Positions 5,354-6,050 of a stretch of 6,050 nt of DNA are shown here, piece by piece. A model generated the notes under the pieces. The model saw nothing but the letters and a program-made list of their open reading frames with translations, was not told the origin of the DNA and did no database searches. Made by a program: the position numbers and the translations under genes. Location of the stretch: positions 1-6,050 of the forward strand of contig JAGRBY010000452.1 of NCBI GenBank assembly GCA_020433835.1. The letters run 5' to 3'. Position 1 is the first letter of the stretch; each line of letters begins with the position of its first letter. The DNA comes from Anaerolineae bacterium. Its GTDB lineage: Bacteria; Chloroflexota; Anaerolineae; 4572-78; J111.

Positions 5354-6050
5354 TTGACCAAATATAAGCGCATAACCGGCATGCGCGATGTTCTATTTGA
5401 TGATCAACCTTATTGGCGCTACATTCTGGAAAAGATCCAGCAAACCACCGACCTCTTTGGCTACAATCGCTTAGATACGCCCGTGCTTGAACAGGCCAAT
5501 TTATTTATCAGAGGGGTGGGCGAAGGCACCGATATCGTCGAAAAGGAAATGTATCTGTTTGAAGATCGCGATGGTGACTACTTGGCCATGCGTCCCGAAT
5601 TTACAGCCGGGATTATGCGTGCCTACATTGAAAATGGAATGCACACGTTGCCTACGCCTTTGCGCGTTTGGACCATCGGCCCGCTGTTTCGGCATGAGCG
5701 CCCGCAGGCCGGACGTTATCGGCAGCATACCCAGTTTGATATTGAAGTGATTGGCGAACAAGATCCGGCGGTCGATGTTGAAGTCATCAGCTTGGCTTGG
5801 CATCTGTTTACCACTTTAGGGTTTTATGGACTGCGGTTGTACATCAATTCAACCGGCTGTCCCCAATGTAAGCCTCAATATATTCAACTTTTGGTTGATT
5901 ATTTCTCGCAATTTGCCGATAAACTACCGCCCGATGACCAGATGCGCCTCAAAAAAAATCCGTTGCGTATTCTCGACAGCAAAGAAGAGGCGACTCGCCC
6001 CTTGTTAGAGAACGCGCCGCACATTACGGATCATTTGTGCGAGGAATGTG
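5354..6050 (+). CDS. hisS: histidyl-tRNA synthetase, N-terminal part (cut by window end)
   Basis: The first 232 residues of a class II aminoacyl-tRNA synthetase that charges tRNA-His with histidine in the cytoplasm. The N-terminus YKRITGMRDVLFDD is the usual HisRS opening. Motif 1 lies at about 36-60 (FGYNRLDTPVLEQANLF onward), followed by TDIVEKEMYLFEDRDG (59-74) and MRPEFTAG (79-86). Motif 2 is at about 107-134: TIGPLFRHERPQAGRYRQ, then TQFDIEVIG. NPLRILDSK (202-210) separates it from the HisZ regulatory paralogue, which lacks this region. The start is TTG: an in-frame stop sits two codons upstream, and the next ATG (5381) would remove the conserved N-terminus. Two CxxC pairs, C169/C172 and C229/C232, resemble the cysteine-rich insertion of some bacterial HisRS, but the cysteines often found between them are absent. 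The C-terminal half, including motif 3 and the anticodon-binding domain, lies outside the window. The gene has its own promoter and is not an ftsH operon member. Confidence 0.96.
   Translation, partial: MTKYKRITGMRDVLFDDQPYWRYILEKIQQTTDLFGYNRLDTPVLEQANLFIRGVGEGTDIVEKEMYLFEDRDGDYLAMRPEFTAGIMRAYIENGMHTLPTPLRVWTIGPLFRHERPQAGRYRQHTQFDIEVIGEQDPAVDVEVISLAWHLFTTLGFYGLRLYINSTGCPQCKPQYIQLLVDYFSQFADKLPPDDQMRLKKNPLRILDSKEEATRPLLENAPHITDHLCEEC

Overview
The window holds two complete housekeeping genes and the start of a third, separated by two long AT-rich intergenic regions. On the minus strand is a PcrA/UvrD-type DNA helicase (70-2340). On the plus strand are the membrane AAA+ protease FtsH (2982-4916) and the first 232 codons of histidyl-tRNA synthetase, hisS (5354 to the window end). 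Protein style suggests a Chloroflexota (Anaerolineae-like) bacterium or a relative. The clues are the AGPGSGKT Walker A box in PcrA, the PcrA C-terminal module, the FtsH sequence style and a CxxC-bearing HisRS. This is inference from memory of those families, not from a search. Promoters look like ordinary sigma-70/SigA sites (TATAAT boxes) and ribosome binding sites are GGAG-type.

Layout. Positions 1-69 carry a leftward promoter with a near-perfect palindrome on its predicted start point, for a gene outside the window. The pcrA gene follows, transcribed leftward from its own extended -10 promoter. Between pcrA and ftsH lie 641 bases without a convincing gene. They hold a rightward promoter, a 119-base MITE-like inverted-repeat element and two hairpins with T-runs. 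After ftsH come a 42-base near-perfect palindrome, a second copy of the MITE-like element in opposite orientation, and the hisS promoter, ribosome binding site and TTG start.

The three genes serve DNA repair/replication, membrane protein quality control and translation. They do not form a pathway and appear to be three separate transcription units. The unusual content is intergenic. Two related, non-coding, hairpin-forming elements (about 85% identical over an 80-base core) flank ftsH in inverted orientation. The long ftsH leader has terminator-like structures that suggest either a short RNA or attenuation. I found no convincing new multi-gene system, defence island, CRISPR array, tRNA or rRNA.
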